Source: Frankiaceae bacterium
Lineage (GTDB): Bacteria; Actinomycetota; Actinomycetes; Mycobacteriales; SCTD01
Assembly (NCBI GenBank): GCA_947479995.1
Contig: CANKBT010000243.1
Coordinates: 1-5,272 of the forward strand
Direction of reading: 5' to 3'
DNA: 5,272 bases
Shown here: positions 1 to 5,272 of the stretch, in pieces
How positions within the stretch are numbered: the first letter of the stretch is position 1
Layout of the letters: every line of letters starts with the position of its first letter
The notes under the pieces: model-generated
What the model saw: only the letters and a program-made list of their open reading frames with translations
Database searches by the model: none
Told to the model about the DNA's origin: nothing
Translations under genes and position numbers: made by a program

Positions 1-87
1 GCGGAGGGGCCGGCGGGCGGGCGGCCCGGCGGTGCCGCAGCCACGGCAGGTCGGTGCGGGGAGCGGCGCGGGCCGGGCCGAGCCGCG
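1..87. other. Short GC-rich left edge without a supported gene
   Basis: This is the only non-coding stretch longer than 30 bases. It contains runs of G and C with several small inverted repeats (for example 9-13 with 26-30). A GTG at 44 on the minus strand opens a frame rich in Pro and Ala to the edge, but it has no ribosome-binding site and too few codons to judge. No promoter-like sequence is visible. Confidence 0.5.
63..86 (-). terminator. Possible GC-rich hairpin directly after the terD stop
   Basis: An imperfect inverted repeat pairs 63-67 with 82-86 and 69-71 with 78-80. The stem has eight G-C pairs interrupted by one G/A mismatch, around a six-base loop. It begins one base past the terD stop. 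There is no T-tract, and in sequence this rich in G and C such stems arise easily by chance, so it is only a candidate end point for the transcript. Confidence 0.25.
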
Positions 88-666
88 TCACAGCGGGAGG
101 CCGTGGTCGGCGGCCACGCCGCGCAGCCCGCTCTCCCAGCCCTGGCCGACGACGCGGAACTTCCAGCCGCTGCTGTGCCGGTAGAGCTCGCCGAGCACGA
201 GCGCCGTCTCCGGCCCGAGCGCGGGGGCGAGGTCGACCGAGCGGATGAGCTCCGCGCCCTGCGCGGCGTCCAGCACGCGGATGCGGCAGCGCCGGAGCTG
301 GCCGAGCGTGCGCCGCGGCCCGCCGTCGCCCTCGTCGAGGTAGAGCACGACGCGGATCGCCGCCACCTCCGGCGGCACGTCCGGCAGGTCGACCTCGACC
401 TGCTCGCGGTCGCCGTCGCGCGCGCGCTCGAGCTGCGCGACGGTGAGGTCGGGGCTGACGAGCTGGTTGAGGAAGACCACGTGCTCGTCGTCGGGCACGC
501 GACCCTGAGCGTCGACGAGAAGGGTCGCGACGACGAGGGCGTCGTCGAGCTCGGCGCGGCCGCCGGCGTCCCAGTCGACGCCGAGCACGGCCGTGCGCAG
601 CGAGGGCACCTCGCGGGTGAGCGCGACGTTGCCGCCGCGGTCGAGGGAGCGCTGGCGGGTCGTCAC
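88..666 (-). CDS. terD: Divergent TerD-family stress protein
   Basis: This 192-residue protein belongs to the TerD family, small calcium-binding proteins of the tellurite, phage and colicin resistance clusters, also used in general stress responses. Recognisable landmarks in order are GGNVALT at 11-17, GVDWDA at 29-34, VVFLNQLVSPD at 63-73, DGDREQVEVDLPDVP at 84-98, VVLYLDEG at 106-113, and the C-terminal ELYRHSSGWKFRVVGQGW at 160-177. This order and spacing match the whole domain. Two acidic sites differ from canonical TerD: the usual DLDASA reads ELDDAL at 39-44, and the long glycine/acidic loop after SPD is shortened, keeping only DGDRE. Calcium binding may therefore be weakened or changed. 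The start is a GTG 10 bases after the preceding stop, with no clear ribosome-binding site, so translation probably depends on the upstream gene. No signal peptide or membrane segment is visible. Canonical TerD function should be assumed only cautiously. Confidence 0.9.
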   Translation of the reverse strand: MTTRQRSLDRGGNVALTREVPSLRTAVLGVDWDAGGRAELDDALVVATLLVDAQGRVPDDEHVVFLNQLVSPDLTVAQLERARDGDREQVEVDLPDVPPEVAAIRVVLYLDEGDGGPRRTLGQLRRCRIRVLDAAQGAELIRSVDLAPALGPETALVLGELYRHSSGWKFRVVGQGWESGLRGVAADHGLPL

Positions 667-676
667 GGCGGCACCG

Positions 677-1177
677 TCACGCGAGCTCGAGGTCGGAGCG
701 GGAGAACTTCGTCTGCAGGAAGCGGCCCTGCGTGCTGAGGCGCTCGGCGTCGCCGCTGTAGACCGCGAGCGCCAGGTCGCGGACCGCGGTGTCGAGCAGC
801 CGCAGCTGCTCCTGCAGCTCCTCGCCCGGGGAGCGCCCCTGCGCTGTGCGGTGCGTCGCGGCGAACTCCGGCGGCAGCGCGAGGAAGGCGTCGAGCGAGC
901 TCGGCAGGTAGTCCTCGACCGTCGCGGCGAGGGCGAACCGCTCGGCGCTCGACACGGTCGAGCCGCGGGTCGCGTCGGCGTGGTCGAGCAGCTCGCGCAG
1001 CTGGTCCTCGATGGCGCGCACCGCCGGGACGACGCCGACCGGCAGGCGGCCCGCCGCGCGGTTGGTGCGCACGACGACCTCGCGCAGCCGCGCGCGGAGC
1101 CGGGCCACCTCGTCCTCCGGCGTCGCGGGCGCGGGGCGGGGCGGCTCGGGCTCGCGGCCGAGCAGCCGCCTCAGCAC
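677..1177 (-). CDS. Conserved-looking 166-residue protein of unknown function in a TelA/TerD module
   Basis: I do not recognise a named family. The product is hydrophilic and predicted cytoplasmic. It has a basic start (LRRLLGRE), a Pro-rich linker at about 10-20, and a charged helix with heptad-like spacing near 22-37 (EDEVARLRARLREVVV). A segment NRAAGRLPVGVVPAVRAIED follows near 39-58, then a Leu-rich helical stretch around EDYLPSSLDAFLALPPEF at 88-105. The tail, RFLQTKFSRSDLEL at 152-165, looks like a binding motif. There are no cysteines and no membrane segments. The GTG start at 1177 is the best candidate because nothing nearer gives a better ribosome-binding site, but only a weak GTGAG precedes it, so the start is uncertain. 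It lies 19 bases after telA and 10 bases before the TerD gene, which argues for co-expression and a shared role. In Bacillus a TelA homologue is paired with XpaC. This protein could be a positional counterpart, but I see no convincing sequence match to XpaC. Confidence 0.82.
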   Translation of the reverse strand: MLRRLLGREPEPPRPAPATPEDEVARLRARLREVVVRTNRAAGRLPVGVVPAVRAIEDQLRELLDHADATRGSTVSSAERFALAATVEDYLPSSLDAFLALPPEFAATHRTAQGRSPGEELQEQLRLLDTAVRDLALAVYSGDAERLSTQGRFLQTKFSRSDLELA

Positions 1178-1196
1178 GGGGCGCTCACGGGTGCAC

Positions 1197-2402
1197 CTAC
1201 GCCTCGGCCGAGCCCTGGTGCGACCGGTCGAGGTACGGCTTCGCGCGCTGCACCTGCTGCTCCAGCGCCTGCACCGTCGTGCCCATCGAGATGACGGCCT
1301 GCGCGCGGTAGGTGTCGATGGCGTCCATCGTCGCGAACACGTTGTCGAACGCCGCCTGCAGCGCCTCGACCGAGACGGTGGCGCTCGCCGCCTGCTCGTT
1401 GACCGCGGCGCCCTGCGTGCGGAGCAGCTCGGAGGTCGACTGGATCATCGCGCTGGTCGTGGTGTTCAGCGCGTTGATCTGGTCGAGCACCAGCTTCTGG
1501 TTGGCGAGCGCCTGCGCCACGATGACGGCGGTGCGCAGCGCCGAGACGGTGGTGGTCTGCGCGCGGTCGACGCCCTTGATGAGCTCGAGGTTGTTCTTGC
1601 GCACGAGGTCGAGCGCCAGGTAGCCCTGGGCCGACACCGCGAGCTGCGTCATGATGTCCTGCCGCCGCTGGCGCAGCGGGAACAGCGCGTCGCTCTCGAG
1701 CTGCGTGGCCTTCTCGACCTCGCCGCTGCCGCGCAGCCGCGCGACCTCGGCCTGCACGGCCTCGTCGAGGGCCGACGCGAGCTGGGCGTACTCGCTGAGC
1801 TTGCCCATGGTGGTCCACATTCTGGCCCGCTCGCCCTCGATGGCGGCGTTGTCCTTGCGCAGCTCGTCCTGGCCGGACGCGAGCGCCTTGATGATGGCGT
1901 CGAGCTGGGCCTGCGCCGACTCGTAGCGCGCGAAGTAGCGCTGCAGCTTGTCGCCGCCGGGCAGGAACTTGAGCACCTTGCGCACGCCGGACAGGTCGGC
2001 GCGCGCCGGGTCGAGCTCGGTGACGGTGGTGCGCAGCTCGAGCAGCGAGCCGGCCACCTTGGCGGTGGCGTCACCGCCCTGCCCGCCCTTCGCCGACGCG
2101 AGGGCCGCTGCGGGGCGCTGCAGCATGCGGCTCGACACGTTGGCCGAGGCGGCGATCTCGGCGGCGCCGAGGTTGGTGATGCTCTCGACCTTCTTGGTGA
2201 ACTCCGGGCTGCGCGGGTCGACCGACACGAGGTCGCCGGCGAAGGCGGTCGCCTTCTGCTGCAGCTCGGTGCGCTTCTCGAGCGGCACCGGCAGCATGCC
2301 CTCGGCCTGCTGCGGCTCGACGACGGGCACCGGTGCCGGGGGCTGCAGCTGCAGCGCCGCCTGGGCGGGCTCCGGCGGGGACAGGCTCAGCGGGTCGGTC
2401 AC
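1197..2402 (-). CDS. telA: TelA-family toxic anion (tellurite) resistance protein
   Basis: This 401-residue soluble, largely helical protein belongs to the TelA/KlaA family, linked to tellurite resistance on IncP plasmids and found widely as a chromosomal stress protein. Its biochemical activity is not established. Residues 1-40 are Pro/Ala/Gln-rich and probably disordered. The family core follows: a helix with FLPGGDKLQRYFARYESAQAQ near 147-167 (key residues the PGG turn and the RYFxxYxSxQ segment), LRKDNAAIEGER near 181-192, FPLRQRRQDIMTQLAV near 241-256, and the NNLELIKGV motif near 270-278. A long coiled-coil-prone tail rich in Ala, Gln, Thr and Ser then runs to about 390. No signal peptide or transmembrane segment is visible. 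The GTG start at 2402 is preceded by GAGGAG five bases upstream. It starts 28 bases after the tldE stop and ends 19 bases before the next gene. TelA genes often sit beside TerD-family genes, as here. Family call firm; a role in metal resistance in this host is inferred only. Confidence 0.93.
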   Translation of the reverse strand: MTDPLSLSPPEPAQAALQLQPPAPVPVVEPQQAEGMLPVPLEKRTELQQKATAFAGDLVSVDPRSPEFTKKVESITNLGAAEIAASANVSSRMLQRPAAALASAKGGQGGDATAKVAGSLLELRTTVTELDPARADLSGVRKVLKFLPGGDKLQRYFARYESAQAQLDAIIKALASGQDELRKDNAAIEGERARMWTTMGKLSEYAQLASALDEAVQAEVARLRGSGEVEKATQLESDALFPLRQRRQDIMTQLAVSAQGYLALDLVRKNNLELIKGVDRAQTTTVSALRTAVIVAQALANQKLVLDQINALNTTTSAMIQSTSELLRTQGAAVNEQAASATVSVEALQAAFDNVFATMDAIDTYRAQAVISMGTTVQALEQQVQRAKPYLDRSHQGSAEA

Positions 2403-2407
2403 TCGTG

Positions 2408-2413
2408 CTCCTC
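2408..2413 (-). promoter_or_regulatory. Ribosome-binding site of telA
   Basis: The minus strand reads GAGGAG, five bases before the GTG at 2402. It is the clearest Shine-Dalgarno sequence in the window and supports the GTG start of telA. It lies in the 28-base gap after tldE, which is too short to show an obvious separate promoter. Confidence 0.75.
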
Positions 2414-2430
2414 GGGAGGCGGGGCGGTCG

Positions 2431-3791
2431 TCAGGAGGCCTGGCTGACCGAGCTCATGTGGAAGTCGGGGACGCGCAGCGTGGGCATCCTCGTCCACGTG
2501 AGGTAGTCGCTCAGCTCGCGCGGCAGCGCCACCTCGCTGGCGCCGACCTCGGCGAGCCGGCCGAGCAGGTCGACGGGGCTGTCGTTGAAGCGGAAGTTGT
2601 TGACCGCGCCGACCACCTCGCCGCCCTCGACGAGGTAGACGCCGTCGCGCGTGAGGCCGGTGAGCAGCAGCGTCTCCGGGTCGACCTCGCGGATGTACCA
2701 GAGGCAGGTCAGCAGCAGCCCGCGCTCGGTCGAGGCGACCATCTCGTCGGTCGTCGCCGTGCCGCCGGCGTCCATGCTCAGGTTGTGCACGTACGGCGTG
2801 ACGGCGCTGCCGGTGGCGCGCGCCGACGCCCGCGTCTGCATGAGCGCCTGCAGCCGCCCGTCGGCGAGCCAGTCGGTCGACGGCAGCTCGAGCCCGTTGT
2901 CGAACACCGACGACATGGCCGACGAGCCGCTCGCGACGACGAACGGCGTCACGCCCAGCTGCGGGTCGCGCGGGTCGCTCCACAGCCGCAGGCCGGGCGG
3001 GCCGAGGGCCTCGCCGACGCGCGTGCCGCCGCCCGCGCGCGAGAAGACCGTGCGGCCCTCGTCGGCGTCGCGGCCGACGGCGCTCCAGTACGCGTACGTC
3101 ATGAGGTCGGCGGCGGCGCTCGGCGGCAGCAGCGTCTCGTAGCGCCCGGCGGGCAGCTCGACCTGCCGCTGCGCCCAGCCGAGCCGGCGGCGCACCTCGG
3201 CGTCGAGCGCGGGCACGTCGACGTCGGTCCAGTCGCGGGTGCTGCGCCCGACCCACGTCGAGCCGCCGGGCGCGCTGCTCTTGCCGGTCAGCTCGACGTA
3301 GCCGGTGGGCTGCGCGTCGCGCAGGCGCAGCCCCGTCGACGTGCCGAGCCAGGTGGTCGTCACGTCGTGCGAGGCGTACCCGTACAGCCGCAGGTCGTCG
3401 GCGCGCGCGGCGCCGAACGACTCGCCGAGGGCGCGGGCGAAGTCGGCGAAGACGCCGGTGCTCGTCTGCTCGGCGGGGTCCTCGAAGCCCGCGGCGGCCG
3501 TGCCCTCGACGAGCGGCCCGGCGTCCTCGGCCGCGTCGGCGTCGCGCGCGGCCTGCTCGCTGGCGCGCACCAGCGCCTCGAGGTCGTCGACGACGGTCGC
3601 GCTGCGCACGCCGAAGGACGCGCCGACCACGCTCACGACCGTCACCGAGCGGTCGCGCCCGGCGCCGTTGGTCGTCAGGCTGTTGCCGGCCCAGCGCAGG
3701 TTGACGCTGCTGCTCTCGCGCACGATCGCCACGCACCCGTCGGCGCGCGACAGCGCGAGCGCCTGCTCGACGACGTGCGCCCCGGTGCTGC

Positions 3792-3795
<4 letters not shown>
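2431..3795 (-). CDS. tldE: TldE/PmbA-type protease partner subunit
   Basis: The 454-residue, non-catalytic partner of TldD is thought to form a heterodimer that encloses the peptide substrate. The N-terminal half shows the family pattern WAGNSLTTNG near residues 35-44 and SFGVRSATV near 60-68. The C-terminal half has CLWYIREVDPETLLLTGLTRDGVYLVEGG (about residues 364-392, here split by rule: CLWYIREVDPE then TLLLTGLTRDG then VYLVEGG) and NNFRFNDSP near 399-407. There is no HExxxH: the corresponding stretch reads LLPPSAAADLMTYAYWSAVG (221-240), as expected for the TldE branch, where the zinc site is absent. The ATG at 3795 is chosen because it forms an ATGA overlap with the tldD stop and has a GGGAGG ribosome-binding site seven bases upstream. 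The same frame stays open far upstream, but that part is an out-of-frame shadow of tldD. The gene is intact, with the usual length for the family. No membrane segments were seen. Confidence 0.95.

Positions 3796-5272
<1,477 letters not shown>

Noticed and set aside
1..44. Possible start of another minus-strand gene at the GTG at 44
   Set aside because: Only about 14 codons are visible, they are Pro/Ala-rich, and there is no ribosome-binding site. This is insufficient to call a gene.
103..738. Plus-strand open frame opposite terD
   Set aside because: It is the antisense shadow of a recognisable TerD-family gene, with no start signal or family features.
1011..2447. A 478-codon plus-strand open frame opposite telA
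   Set aside because: The translation is a low-complexity Arg/Leu/Gly/Val-rich shadow, while the opposite strand encodes an intact TelA with conserved motifs and a ribosome-binding site.

Overview
The window is very GC-rich, with almost every third codon position G or C, frequent GTG starts and long antisense open frames. This points to a high-GC actinobacterium (Actinomycetota). The genus cannot be told from this sequence. All five genes I can support lie on the minus strand, so they read right to left, and they fill the window with almost no spacer.

In order of transcription: (1) a TldD-type metalloprotease subunit cut by the right edge (3792-5272), carrying the HExxxH zinc motif; (2) its partner TldE/PmbA (2431-3795), joined by a 4-base ATGA stop/start overlap and lacking the metal motif; (3) after a 28-base gap, a TelA-family toxic-anion-resistance protein (1197-2402); (4) after 19 bases, a 166-residue cytoplasmic protein I cannot assign (677-1177); (5) after 10 bases, a divergent TerD-family protein (88-666). 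The last 87 bases at the left edge hold no gene I can support, only GC-rich inverted repeats, one of which directly follows the terD stop.

The layout suggests one transcription unit or two abutting ones: a TldD/TldE peptidase pair, then a TelA/unknown/TerD module of the tellurite-resistance and envelope-stress type. TldD and TldE form a protease that, in the systems studied, trims peptides such as modified antibacterial precursors. TelA and TerD families recur together in stress gene neighbourhoods, but their biochemistry is poorly defined. A functional link between the two halves is only an inference from spacing and orientation. No RNA genes, mobile elements, CRISPR arrays or clear promoters were seen. 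The window looks mostly like ordinary chromosomal sequence. The least explained parts are the 166-residue protein and the altered acidic positions of the TerD protein.
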